Below are positions 6,783-14,224 of a stretch of 28,370 nucleotides of DNA, in pieces. How positions within the stretch are numbered: position 1 is the first letter of the stretch; each line of letters begins with the position of its first letter. The position numbers and the translations under genes were made by a program. A model generated the notes under the pieces. The model was not told the origin of the DNA, ran no database searches, and saw nothing but the letters and a program-made list of their open reading frames with translations. Source of the stretch: a virus; IMG/VR virus record IMGVR_UViG_3300036401_000407, positions 1 to 28,370 of that record, one strand, 5' to 3'.

Positions 6783-6818
6783 GGGACCACCGGGGAACCA
6801 CCTGGTGGTCCCTTTTTT
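6783..6818 (+). terminator. Rho-independent terminator closing the plus-strand cassette
   Basis: A perfect 9-bp stem GGGACCACC/GGTGGTCCC (6783-6791 with 6804-6812) with a 12-base loop is followed by six Ts (6813-6818). It sits just after the last cassette gene and separates it from the recombinase. Confidence 0.92.
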
Positions 6819-6892
6819 GCGCGATGAAAGTGTCCCGAAACCTTGCCCGAAATCAAAGCACCAGAAACCCGCGCCGTGTTATCTTTTGGGCC

Positions 6893-7450
6893 ATGAGAAT
6901 CGGCTACGCAAGGGTGTCCACCATCGACCAGTCTTTGGACCTGCAACGGGACGCCCTGGACCGGGCCGGATGCGTCCAGGTGTACGAAGAGAACGGGTCC
7001 GGCAAGACCGCAGACCGCCCGCAGTTGTCCGCAGTGATGAAGGCGCTACGACCAGGGGACTGCCTGGTGGTGTGGCGGTTGGATCGCCTGGGCCGGAACC
7101 TTTCGGACCTGGTCACCCTGGTGGGGGAGATGGACCGCCGCGGGGTCAACTTCGAATCCATCACGGAGAACCTGGAAACTCACTCGGTCACCGGCAAATT
7201 GATATTCCACATTTTCGCCGCGCTGGCAGAGTTTGAACGGTCCTTGATCCGCGAACGGACCATGGCGGGGCTAAAGGCCGCACGAGCCCGCGGACGGATG
7301 GGTGGCCGCCCGGCCAAGCTGTCCCCGCGCCAGGTGGAGACACTTCGGGCGATGTTGGCCGCGGGAAAGGTGCCGGTCCTCGAGGTGGCCAGGGTGTTCG
7401 GGATTGGCAAGTCCACCCTGTATCGCCACATTGCGGAACCGGCCGCCTAG
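6893..7450 (+). CDS. Small serine recombinase (resolvase/invertase family)
   Basis: This 185-residue protein starts at the ATG at 6893 (MRIGYARVSTIDQSLDLQRD), which matches the normal start of this family; an upstream in-frame start at 6824 would add residues with no family match. The catalytic Ser is the S of YARVST, and the Arg cluster is RLDRLGRNLSDLV. The long E helix follows (FHIFAALAEFERSLIRERT), and the C-terminus is a helix-turn-helix (VLEVARVFGIGKSTLYRHI). The length is right for a resolvase or DNA invertase and too short for a large serine integrase. It could resolve plasmid dimers, which suits the nearby ParA, or invert a segment. The stop overlaps that of the convergent minus-strand gene at CTAG. 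Confidence 0.9.
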   Translation: MRIGYARVSTIDQSLDLQRDALDRAGCVQVYEENGSGKTADRPQLSAVMKALRPGDCLVVWRLDRLGRNLSDLVTLVGEMDRRGVNFESITENLETHSVTGKLIFHIFAALAEFERSLIRERTMAGLKAARARGRMGGRPAKLSPRQVETLRAMLAAGKVPVLEVARVFGIGKSTLYRHIAEPAA

Positions 7451-7668
7451 GGTTCGGAAGTGGTGGGATCCTGGGCCAGGATGTCGACCAGGTTGGCGCG
7501 GGCGGTGTCGGTGAGGGTGTTGGCCCCGTCCGTGAGAATCCCATTGACCGCCGAGGTCAACGCGCCAATCCAGGCCCCGGTCTTCTTGCAAACCATGTGG
7601 CCAGTTTGAACGCACCCATGAACCGGGCAAGTGCCATCCGTTTGAATCCGCATCCAGGACCCTCCCAT
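7447..7668 (-). CDS. Small hypothetical protein at the end of the structural operon
   Basis: The 73-residue frame starts at the ATG of a TAATG junction with the gene before it (MGGSWMRIQTDGTCPVHGCV). CPVHGC and a later MVCKK suggest a small metal-binding turn; the C-terminal half (GALTSAVNGILTDGANTLTDTARANLVDILAQD) is helical. An internal ATG five codons in is also possible. It is the last gene of the run and meets the recombinase tail to tail, with no terminator visible between them. Function unknown. Confidence 0.6.
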   Translation of the reverse strand: MGGSWMRIQTDGTCPVHGCVQTGHMVCKKTGAWIGALTSAVNGILTDGANTLTDTARANLVDILAQDPTTSEP

Positions 7669-7952
7669 TACACCAGGGTGACACTTTTCAGTGTGCCGCC
7701 GTCGTTATAGTACAGTTTCACGGATCCCCCGGCGGTGTCCTTCCAAACCTTTGACACCCCCGCGGGGATGTCTAGCACCGTGGGAAGCCCGCTCTTTTGG
7801 AGAGCGCCGACCATCGTTAGGCCACACGCCTCCGCTTGCGGAATCAGGGTTTGCGGGATGGTGTACACCCCATTGACCGGCTTATAGTCCACGCCGGAAA
7901 TGTGAACACAACCACCCGCGGGCCCGAGCATCGATTGCGTTGGAACTGCCAT
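7668..7952 (-). CDS. Hypothetical structural-region protein
   Basis: This 94-residue protein starts at ATG with a GGAGG six bases upstream. It is Gly/Thr/Val-rich with a beta pattern (YTIPQTLIPQAEACGLTMVG, SVKLYYNDGGTLKSVTLV). It lies directly after the tail fibre gene and is coupled by TAATG to the final small gene. Size, beta character and position suit a minor head or tail decoration protein, but no family is recognised. Confidence 0.65.
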   Translation of the reverse strand: MAVPTQSMLGPAGGCVHISGVDYKPVNGVYTIPQTLIPQAEACGLTMVGALQKSGLPTVLDIPAGVSKVWKDTAGGSVKLYYNDGGTLKSVTLV

Positions 7953-8003
7953 ATTGCCTCCTGTGCCTGTTGGGGGCTATTCGCCCGGCCCGTTTTCTAG
8001 TTT

Positions 8004-9215
8004 TTAGTGGACTATACAAACCTGGTCAGGGTCGCCTCCGGTGCGGTAGAAAGCACCCGCGGTGAGCCCGCCACCGATGGCCGCGGCGTTGTTGGCGTAG
8101 ATGGGTAACCCCACAACCTGGAGGGCTGAAGTCGGCGACGCTGTTCCGAATCCGACCTTGCCGGTATTGACAATTAAGCCAACTCCAGCGGGGCAAGGGT
8201 TCGTTCCGTAGTTGATCGCGAGGCCATTGGTGTTTAACTGCCCATAGGTAACGTTATTGATGCGCAGCCAAATGCTGGCGCCAGTAGGAGCGTTCAGGAC
8301 GGTTCCAAGTGAGTACAAAAAGCTGTAATTTGTGACGGACGGTGAGGCGGTATTGGCTCCAAACCAGATGCCGGGATAGCTAGCAACTTGTCCAAGTAGA
8401 GCGGACCCGGCGCCGCTTGCGTTACTAAAAACATTGCCGTTGACTTCGAGCGCCTGTCCTGGGGTGGCCGTCCCGATACCTACGTTCCCACCTGAGAATG
8501 AAGCTGCATAGTTGGCCGTCGCACCCGTAGGAGCGGCGACAATCAACCCGGTAGCCGCCGCGCCCGATGCGGGAAGCGCCGCTACAACCAACCCTTGAGA
8601 GGCCGTGGGTGCAGCGCCGACGCCGAGAGGGATATTGACCTGAGAGGGCAGACGAGCGGCCGCTAGAGTTCCCGAGGCTATGTCAGAGGCCGCTAATACA
8701 ACCGCGCCAACTCTGCCCGCGACACTCAGGACAGCCTCGTAGTTGTCGACCTTATCCCACGTCACTCCGTCAAAGATGGCCCAATCGCCCGCGTGCCAGG
8801 AGGTATTTCCATCGATCACCGTGTTCCCGGCAGTACCCACCTTATAGAACTGCCCAAGGAATCCGTGACCGTTGGTGATGGTAGGCGAGTTGAGCGACGC
8901 ATCCCAGACGCCGGCGAAGTAAAGGGCGCCCGGACCGGGCTCACCCTGGATGCCTTGAGGCCCGTCCGGTCCGGTGGATCCGATGGCACCAGTGAGGCCG
9001 ATTTGCCCGCGAGGCCCGGTCTGTCCCGCCGGTCCCTGCTGGCCGGGTTGCGCCAAGAGTCCCCAACTTGCCGGATCCGATGGGGGCAGTACGCCGGTAG
9101 TGATCGCCAGGGCCACATAAGAGCATCCCAGGTACGTGCAAACGTCGCCGGGTTGATACGTGTTCGTCAGGCGGTAGGCGTCCCGCCAGGTGAATACAAA
9201 CCATGTTGCGTTCAT
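8004..9215 (-). CDS. Tail fibre protein with collagen-like repeats and CBM-like N-terminus
   Basis: This 403-residue protein starts at an ATG overlapping the portal-MuF stop (ATGA) with GGAGGATGAGGG upstream. Residues about 5-50 resemble a carbohydrate-binding module of the chitin-binding 5/12 type (WRDAYRLTNTYQPGDVCTYLG, later PPSDPASWGLLA). A run of Gly-X-Y triplets follows (PGQQGPAGQTGPRGQIGLTG onward, about 52-90). Then comes a long beta-rich region with repeated GNVGIGTATPGQALEVNG and KVGFGTASPTSALQV phrases typical of trimeric fibres and of chaperone-type tail spikes. It should mediate adsorption. The middle is locally lower in GC than the flanking genes, consistent with exchange of receptor-binding domains. 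The C-terminus lacks a visible intramolecular chaperone. Confidence 0.82.
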   Translation of the reverse strand: MNATWFVFTWRDAYRLTNTYQPGDVCTYLGCSYVALAITTGVLPPSDPASWGLLAQPGQQGPAGQTGPRGQIGLTGAIGSTGPDGPQGIQGEPGPGALYFAGVWDASLNSPTITNGHGFLGQFYKVGTAGNTVIDGNTSWHAGDWAIFDGVTWDKVDNYEAVLSVAGRVGAVVLAASDIASGTLAAARLPSQVNIPLGVGAAPTASQGLVVAALPASGAAATGLIVAAPTGATANYAASFSGGNVGIGTATPGQALEVNGNVFSNASGAGSALLGQVASYPGIWFGANTASPSVTNYSFLYSLGTVLNAPTGASIWLRINNVTYGQLNTNGLAINYGTNPCPAGVGLIVNTGKVGFGTASPTSALQVVGLPIYANNAAAIGGGLTAGAFYRTGGDPDQVCIVH

Positions 9216-11440
9216 CCCTCATCCTCCGCCCGAGCGTCTATGTCTGCTTGGCTCATCACCTCGGGAATGACGTCGCACCGACAGCGGGGATGACCGGGAG
9301 GCCCGTCCACCTCGTCGCCGTCAAAATCGAAGGACCCATCCAGCTCCACCACTGTGCCGTCCAACTCCGCGCATATATCGCAGTAGTCGTCCTGGGCCAG
9401 GATCCAGCGCTTTCCCTCCACCACATCGGAGGCCCGCCACCCGGCCAGGTTGCCCTGGACATCGGCGAAGGCGGTTTCGGTTGTGGCTATCAGGTCACAG
9501 CGCGCATCATCGAACCCGGCGAACTCCGCGATTTCCGCGGATAGCTTGTCGTTGCTCCACCCTTCCTCTTCCGCGGTGGCCACCAGGTCCGCCAGGCCCT
9601 CCCTGGTGGTTTCGTCAATCTGCGTCACCAGGTCCGCGGCGTGGTCATCTGCCCACTTGATCGCCTCTTCGTTGGCCTGGTCCAGCATCTTGCCAAGTTC
9701 TTCGTCATCCGCGCTTATCAGGTGGGCCACCTGGTGGAAGCCAGCCGCCGCTCCATCGGCTGCCATTTCCCTAATGCTCTTGTTTAACTTTTTGGTGGTC
9801 TTGTCGCTGGTGGTGATCGAATCGAACGGACCGGACGCGGCCTTGTGGAGGGATCCGGCCAGCTTGAGGGCCGCGGTCTTCTGGCGAGTGAATTCCGCGG
9901 CCATCGTCGCATGTATACCGGCTGTCGCCTTCGTAACAGCCGGCCGAGCTCTATCTATGGGTTGTAATGTAGGCGAAGGCTTTTTTTTTTGAACCCCGGA
10001 GGCCGGGGGTTTGGCTTTACCTGGGGGCGGCGCGGAGGCCGACTCTGACGCCGCTCCAGGCTTTCCACCTGGCGGGTTGCCAGGGGGAACTATTGGGGTG
10101 GGTGGCGCCATCTCTTGTTTTTGCTCGTCGGAGAATGGGTCCATCCCGTAGCCCTGTTGTCTCACTTCGTCCGGGGTCATCCAGGGTTTCCCGGTGCCGG
10201 TCCCCCCTCCCAGGGCAATCTGGAACATCTGGGCTTTCACCAGGGGGTCCGTTATCTCTTCGTCCCGCCAGGCGAACTCGAGATCCGGCGCGCCGTAGCA
10301 TCTCCGGATCACGCCGTCCATAAGGTTTTTGAACCACAGTTTCCGGGGCTCCACCCCTTCCTCCTGGGCGGTCTGCTTGGCGGTCTGCGCGGTGGCCCGG
10401 TTCTGTTCCTTGACCAACGCCTGGGGGGACAGGGAGAAGCACCAGCAAATGATGCGGGCCAGCCACTCATCCACCGCGCCGGTGAGGTCCGGGGCTTTGG
10501 TGCCGACGTAGGTGGTGCCGGACGGTGCCCAGATCCCATGCCGCCGCATCCCGGTTTGGCCGGTCAACACCACGTCCCAATAACTTTGAAAGTCCTTGAC
10601 CTGGTCCGGGGTCATCCCATCGGGCGCGATCAACAGCGCGTCCGGGATGGTGCCCTCCGTGTAGAACTCCGTTTGATGGAGCATCCGCCGCAAAGCCAGG
10701 TTGACGATGTTCACCACCTGTTCCACCGGACCCATGCCATAACTGCGATGGGGCCGCGGGTTGTAGGCGCGAATCATCATCTCGTCAAGGGTGTACTCCC
10801 AGGCAACCACGCCCTTGACCACCTCGGCGTACGCGGGAAGCGGGGGCAGGGGAGTGCGGCCATCCTGACCCACGTAGCGCTTAATCAGGGCCCCATCCAT
10901 CACCTCGGGCAGCTTGAACCCTTTGGTGGTGGGGCGCAGGTACAGGGTCGGCTGGTCCAGGACGTAGTGGTCCTCGAGGATCATTCGTTGCCAGGACAGG
11001 AAATCATTCACCCCATCGGGCTCGGCCAGCCTGTCCACGATGCGCTTGCCGCGGTCCCCGGCGTCCTTGTCGTCCTTGGACTTGATGTCCCACTTCTGGC
11101 CGCCTAACTTGTCCTTGCACGTTTCGATGGCCAGCCGCAACAGGTCCAGGCCGCCCAGGGCCGGATCCGCGATCCGCCGCAACATCGCAAAGTCAACGGC
11201 GTTCTCCCCCTGCTCTCCGCGGGGCCTGGTGCTGGTGTTGACGGCGAAGCCATAATCAAACGCTCGGCCCTTGTCCTGTTCCGGCGCCTGGGGTGGCATC
11301 GGTTCACCTGGTCCGAACCAGCCGCCCGAAAATGATTCCTTGCTTTGGCCGGTGGCCGCGGCCAGCATGTCTAGTTCGATCGGCAACAGCTTGGCCCCAC
11401 TGCTGCGGCCTACGAGGCTGAGGGGTGGTTTACTGGCCAT
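9212..11440 (-). CDS. Portal protein fused to MuF/SPP1 gp7-type head morphogenesis domain
   Basis: This is a 742-residue protein. Residues about 1-440 form the portal: an N-terminal arm, GLDLLRLAIETCKDKLGG, the wing/stem segments, and a conserved helix with SPQALVKEQNRATAQTAKQTA. A Pro/Ala/Gly-rich linker follows (about 440-500). The C-terminal part (about 515-742) is a MuF-like domain ending in a zinc-type cluster: WILAQDDYCDICAELDGTVV, then GPPGHPRCRCDVIPEV. Portals form the dodecameric packaging vertex, while MuF proteins are minor head proteins that are often encoded separately, so the fusion is notable. Inside the linker an A10 run (residues 484-487, Q-K-K-K) is preceded by a hairpin, so slippage could release a portal of about 495 residues without MuF. 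The start overlaps the stop of the 36-residue gene upstream. Confidence 0.88.
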   Translation of the reverse strand: MASKPPLSLVGRSSGAKLLPIELDMLAAATGQSKESFSGGWFGPGEPMPPQAPEQDKGRAFDYGFAVNTSTRPRGEQGENAVDFAMLRRIADPALGGLDLLRLAIETCKDKLGGQKWDIKSKDDKDAGDRGKRIVDRLAEPDGVNDFLSWQRMILEDHYVLDQPTLYLRPTTKGFKLPEVMDGALIKRYVGQDGRTPLPPLPAYAEVVKGVVAWEYTLDEMMIRAYNPRPHRSYGMGPVEQVVNIVNLALRRMLHQTEFYTEGTIPDALLIAPDGMTPDQVKDFQSYWDVVLTGQTGMRRHGIWAPSGTTYVGTKAPDLTGAVDEWLARIICWCFSLSPQALVKEQNRATAQTAKQTAQEEGVEPRKLWFKNLMDGVIRRCYGAPDLEFAWRDEEITDPLVKAQMFQIALGGGTGTGKPWMTPDEVRQQGYGMDPFSDEQKQEMAPPTPIVPPGNPPGGKPGAASESASAPPPGKAKPPASGVQKKKPSPTLQPIDRARPAVTKATAGIHATMAAEFTRQKTAALKLAGSLHKAASGPFDSITTSDKTTKKLNKSIREMAADGAAAGFHQVAHLISADDEELGKMLDQANEEAIKWADDHAADLVTQIDETTREGLADLVATAEEEGWSNDKLSAEIAEFAGFDDARCDLIATTETAFADVQGNLAGWRASDVVEGKRWILAQDDYCDICAELDGTVVELDGSFDFDGDEVDGPPGHPRCRCDVIPEVMSQADIDARAEDEG
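9981..10011 (-). other. A10 slippery run with upstream hairpin in the portal-MuF linker
   Basis: In mRNA sense, the hairpin (10011-9992: AACCCC-C-GG, loop CCT, CC-GGGGTT) is followed after one C by ten As (9990-9981). The zero frame reads through into MuF. Adding one A gives 12 new codons and a stop, and removing one A gives 8 new residues and a stop; both products are portal-only, about 494-496 residues. A homopolymer of this length is conspicuous in GC-rich DNA. Confidence 0.6.
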
Positions 11441-11540
11441 CGATGTCCTCCCAGGCTTTGCGGCCGGTCACAACGAACCGCGCCAGGTGGTAGGTCGCGA
11501 AGAAAAGCATGTACACCATAAGGCCGATGCGCTTAAACAT
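11430..11540 (-). CDS. 36-residue predicted membrane peptide
   Basis: The frame MFKRIGLMVYMLFFATYHLA continues for 16 more residues to a TAA that overlaps the portal start. One hydrophobic helix (about 6-18) flanked by Lys/Arg at the N-terminus and acidic residues at the C-terminus suggests a single membrane span. It overlaps the end of the upstream gene by eight bases (ATGTTTAA), which supports coupled translation. It sits between TerL and portal, where small lysis or spacer proteins sometimes occur. No family can be assigned. Confidence 0.5.
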   Translation of the reverse strand: MFKRIGLMVYMLFFATYHLARFVVTGRKAWEDIDGQ

Positions 11541-11706
11541 TGGTGCCCTCGGGTGGTAGGAAGGTGCGCGCCAGTCGTTCCCAGGCCTGTTGCCGGGTGA
11601 CGGGGAACAGGTATTCTTTCCCCAACTCCGCGGCGTAGCGGTCCAGCCGGCGGGCGATGTCTCGGGGGATGGCCAGTTCCGCCATCTCTGTTTCTGGTTT
11701 GGGCAT
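11533..11706 (-). CDS. 57-residue helical protein of unknown function
   Basis: The frame begins MPKPETEMAELAIPRDIARR and continues with LDRYAAELGKEYLFPVTRQQ. It starts at ATG with CCAGGA upstream and ends overlapping the following 36-residue gene. The IPRDIARRLDRYAAELG phrase resembles the start of a ribbon-helix-helix or helix-loop-helix DNA-binding domain. It lies 38 bases after TerL in the packaging operon. The role is not known. Confidence 0.55.
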   Translation of the reverse strand: MPKPETEMAELAIPRDIARRLDRYAAELGKEYLFPVTRQQAWERLARTFLPPEGTNV

Positions 11707-11744
11707 GATGGATTCCTGGAGAGAGGTTATCCCCGTTCGGGGGT

Positions 11745-13301
11745 TTATGTGCCTACCTGTTCTGCCATTTGGCGGTAAAAATCCACTACGCCCTGGCCGG
11801 AGAATCCGTGATGGAGCCAGTTCATCCCCTGGGTGAAGGCGTCCACATCGTCGTCGTGGGCCATTTTAGGGAACCCGTACAGGTTCTCCAGGAAGTCCGC
11901 AACCCACGGCAGCGAGGGGTCCACGAACACGTTGCCAGCTTCCCAGGTGGGGACCACCGCATGGGCCCGGCTTACCTTGTCCCGGTCCACTGTGATCGCC
12001 ACCAGGGGGATGGCCGTCTCCAGGCGTAACTCCTGCAGCAGTGATTGACCGGATGCCTTGTCCTCCACCAGGAAGGCCTGGGGCCTCCACTTGGCGTTCA
12101 TCGCCTTCACCTGTAGCTTGAGCTCGGGATACCCGGCTTTGTCCTTCCAGCGGTCCAGCAGGTCCCAACCCTCGGCGCGCTCTCCGATGGCCAGCACCAC
12201 ACTGTTGTCGTTCTCTTCCTTCTCTTTGAAGGCGGTATCCGCGGTGAGAATGATGCGCTTGTAAACCTTGAACCGTTGGTGAGTGGCCGGGTCAACCTCT
12301 CCCATCCGTTTGAGGACCGCGGCACAATCGAACGTCCGCACGAAACCATGCTTGAAAATCTGGCCCTCGGCGGGGACCGGCCTTTGCTGGTGCTGCCCGG
12401 CGAATCCCGCGGATCCCAGGCGCTTCCGTTCCGCGGCCACCACATCGGCGGGGAAGCGGGCGGGGAAGAACAGTTCTTTCTCCACCTGGCGGGGATCCGT
12501 CCACCCCAGGCACGTGGGCCGGAAGTCGGGATCCGTTGGCTTCGGGAACTCGTATTCCTCCCGGATAATCAGGACTTCCCAATTTTCCGGTTCCGTCGCG
12601 AGTATGTGGCCGGTCAAGTCCTCTTCGTGCAGCCGCTGCTGGATGATGCAACGAACACCCGTCGACAGGTTGGCCAGCCGGTTGGCCGCCGCACTATCCC
12701 ACCAGGAAATGATGGTGTCCCTGGCCGTCTTGCTGTAGGCCTCCGCGGCGTCGTTGGGGTCATCCACCAGGATCGCGTGGGCCCGGGATCCGGTGATGCG
12801 GGAACCCGCGGACATCGCCCGCCGAAACCCTGTCTTGCTGTTTTTGTAGTGGCCTTTGGCGTTTTGGGCCTTGTCGAAAGCCCAGGACGGAGCGAACACG
12901 CGGCGATACCAGGCAGAGTCCAGGATGTCCCGGCATTTCATCGAGTCGCGGATTGCCACTTCGCCGTTACCTGAGGCGAACAGACCGCGCCACCCTGGTC
13001 CCAGGTCGTTGTCCTCACCTGGTGGTTGAATCCAGATCCAGGCCGGAACGCACACGGACAGGATGGTGGACTTCATACTGCCGGGCGGAACGTTGATTAT
13101 CAGGTTGCGGAGGATCCGGCCGTCCCGGACCAGGCGGCCCTGGACGAGGGCCTGGACGTGGTCGCAAATAACATCCAGGTGCCAGTTCCACACCAGCGGG
13201 GTGGATGGCTCGATGATGGGCCAGGCTTGCTTTACGAACTCGGCGAGGGACCGGCGGGCCCGTTCCGCTTTTACCTGTTCGTATGAGACAAGCTCACCCA
13301 C
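11745..13301 (-). CDS. terL: Terminase large subunit (ATPase/nuclease)
   Basis: This 518-residue motor protein threads DNA into the prohead and cuts it. With the GTG at 13301, which overlaps the preceding stop by eight bases, the Walker A-like box NVPPGSMKST is near residues 70-79, Walker B with adjacent acid ILVDDPND is near 177-184, and the coupling motif region IIQQRLHEEDLTGH follows. The RNase H-like nuclease has its first Asp in ILTADTAFKEKEEN (about 355), a second acid in FLVEDKASGQSL and the terminal acids in KMAHDDDVDAF (about 480-488). An upstream in-frame ATG at 13376 would add 25 residues that lie in the coding region of the neighbouring gene and look unlike terminase, so the coupled GTG is preferred. 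TerS is four genes upstream. Confidence 0.93.
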   Translation of the reverse strand: MGELVSYEQVKAERARRSLAEFVKQAWPIIEPSTPLVWNWHLDVICDHVQALVQGRLVRDGRILRNLIINVPPGSMKSTILSVCVPAWIWIQPPGEDNDLGPGWRGLFASGNGEVAIRDSMKCRDILDSAWYRRVFAPSWAFDKAQNAKGHYKNSKTGFRRAMSAGSRITGSRAHAILVDDPNDAAEAYSKTARDTIISWWDSAAANRLANLSTGVRCIIQQRLHEEDLTGHILATEPENWEVLIIREEYEFPKPTDPDFRPTCLGWTDPRQVEKELFFPARFPADVVAAERKRLGSAGFAGQHQQRPVPAEGQIFKHGFVRTFDCAAVLKRMGEVDPATHQRFKVYKRIILTADTAFKEKEENDNSVVLAIGERAEGWDLLDRWKDKAGYPELKLQVKAMNAKWRPQAFLVEDKASGQSLLQELRLETAIPLVAITVDRDKVSRAHAVVPTWEAGNVFVDPSLPWVADFLENLYGFPKMAHDDDVDAFTQGMNWLHHGFSGQGVVDFYRQMAEQVGT

Positions 13302-13539
13302 GGCAAGCCCGACGCAGCACCCTGGCCCTGGCCATCCGTTCCCGCATATCGGCGCGGCGTTGCCAGTAGCGGTCATCGAACGACTCGCGGCACCGTTCCC
13401 CGCAGATTCGTTTCATCACCTGGCCACCGCGGACTGACTCGAGGGCGATGGTGCCCTCCTGGATCCGGCCGCCACACTCGGAGCAGTGCACCGTCTTTTC
13501 CTGGTAGACCTGGACGAAATCGGATCCAATCAGCGCCAT
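13294..13539 (-). CDS. Small zinc-ribbon protein next to terminase
   Basis: This 81-residue protein starts at the ATG at 13539, chosen for its TAGGAG site. It has CSECGGRIQEGTIAL, then RICGERCRESFDD, a four-Cys ribbon arrangement, and a very basic C-terminal helix (WQRRADMRERMARARVLRRACR). Basic zinc-ribbon proteins of this size are common near phage packaging genes and may bind nucleic acid. It overlaps both the gene before it and TerL. Confidence 0.6.
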   Translation of the reverse strand: MALIGSDFVQVYQEKTVHCSECGGRIQEGTIALESVRGGQVMKRICGERCRESFDDRYWQRRADMRERMARARVLRRACRG

Positions 13540-13685
13540 GCCCGTACTCCTAAGAACCGTTGAAGCCAGGACAGCCGCCGACGATACCGGCGCATCTGGG
13601 CTCCACATCGCGGGCACACCGGCGGCATTGTCGCCCACTTCAGCCGGGCTCGGGCACCACAACTGCAAATTGCGATAAGCGCCAC
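13530..13685 (-). CDS. Small zinc-ribbon protein
   Basis: This 51-residue protein starts at the GTG at 13685, with AGGGGGA five bases upstream. The sequence has CSCGARARLKWATMPPVCPRCG, a CXC...CXXC ribbon, followed by an Arg-rich tail with a Trp/Leu patch (RRYRRRLSWLQRFLG). It overlaps the next gene by ten bases. Nothing further can be said of its role. Confidence 0.55.
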   Translation of the reverse strand: MALIAICSCGARARLKWATMPPVCPRCGAQMRRYRRRLSWLQRFLGVRAWR

Positions 13686-13686
13686 G

Positions 13687-13977
13687 TCAATCCCCCTGCA
13701 GGGCGTCAACCAACTGAACGTCCATGCCGTCGATCGCATCGCGGATAGCTAACAGGTTGGTGGCCTCGCTTAGGGGGCGGGACTGGAGGCAGCGGTCACA
13801 CCGGCCTTCCAGCTTGCCGTTGCGGATCACGGCGCGGACCTGGTGCGGGGTGGGCTCCGGGTGGCTGTTGGGGCTATAGCCAAGGGTGGATCCGCACTTC
13901 TCGCACACATCGCAGGATGAGTGACCCATCGAGGTCCAGCACTTCTTTTCGCCACACTTGCATTGCATGTATTGCAT
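13687..13977 (-). CDS. Protein with two zinc ribbons
   Basis: This 96-residue protein starts at the ATG at 13977 after GGGAGGACAAACG; the longer frame to 14091 has no ribosome site. It holds CKCGEKKCW, then CDVCEKCG, and later RCDRCLQSRPLSEATNLL, so two Cys-rich modules, and ends in an acidic helix (DAIDGMDVQLVDALQGD). A single base separates it from the next gene. No family is recognised. Confidence 0.6.
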   Translation of the reverse strand: MQYMQCKCGEKKCWTSMGHSSCDVCEKCGSTLGYSPNSHPEPTPHQVRAVIRNGKLEGRCDRCLQSRPLSEATNLLAIRDAIDGMDVQLVDALQGD

Positions 13978-13999
13978 CGTTTGTCCTCCCTGGATATGC

Positions 14000-14224
14000 C
14001 TACAGGTAGAGAGAGTGGCGGGGTGACGTGTCGCCAGCCGCCCGGAACGCCGCATCCTGCCAAGCCTCCGGTTCCGTGCGAAACACTTCACTAATGGCGG
14101 CGTCGGCGGCGTAGATAGCCCAAAGGCCGCCAGTTTCTACCGCATGAGCCAGGGGCACTTTTGCTATCGTCGCGCCCTTGTAGAGCAAGCCCCAACTTTC
14201 AAACATGCGCTGTCGATCGTTCAT
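14000..14224 (-). CDS. Hypothetical protein downstream of TerS
   Basis: This 74-residue protein starts at the ATG at 14224 inside the TerS stop (TGATG), with GGAGG just upstream. It is Ala-rich and probably helical (MNDRQRMFESWGLLYKGATI, then an Ala-rich helix with AIYAADAAISEVF). No family or motif is recognised. It is one of four small genes between TerS and TerL. Confidence 0.6.
   Translation of the reverse strand: MNDRQRMFESWGLLYKGATIAKVPLAHAVETGGLWAIYAADAAISEVFRTEPEAWQDAAFRAAGDTSPRHSLYL

Noticed and set aside
7428-7465. Shared terminator between recombinase and convergent structural operon
   Set aside because: Only a 5-bp stem with a 10-base loop and no T run is present.
6893-9215. Invertible tail-fibre segment controlled by the nearby serine recombinase
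   Set aside because: No pair of inverted crossover sites is visible around the fibre gene and no alternative fibre ends are present; the recombinase sits beside the partition module, so a resolvase role fits better.
9981-10011. Rho-independent terminator on the plus strand
   Set aside because: On the plus strand the T run precedes the GC-rich dyad, the wrong order. On the minus strand the transcript has As, not Us, after the hairpin.
10115-11107. Long plus-strand frame (330 codons) opposite the portal gene
   Set aside because: Antisense to a clearly recognisable portal sequence, no ribosome site, and a composition rich in Gly/Arg/His typical of reverse frames of GC-rich genes.
11769-13286. 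Several plus-strand frames opposite terL
   Set aside because: They are reverse-frame shadows of TerL, whose ATPase and nuclease motifs are intact on the minus strand.
13302-13376. TerL start at the upstream ATG
   Set aside because: The added 25 residues overlap the coding region of the neighbouring zinc-ribbon gene and do not resemble terminase; a coupled GTG at 13301 explains the arrangement better.
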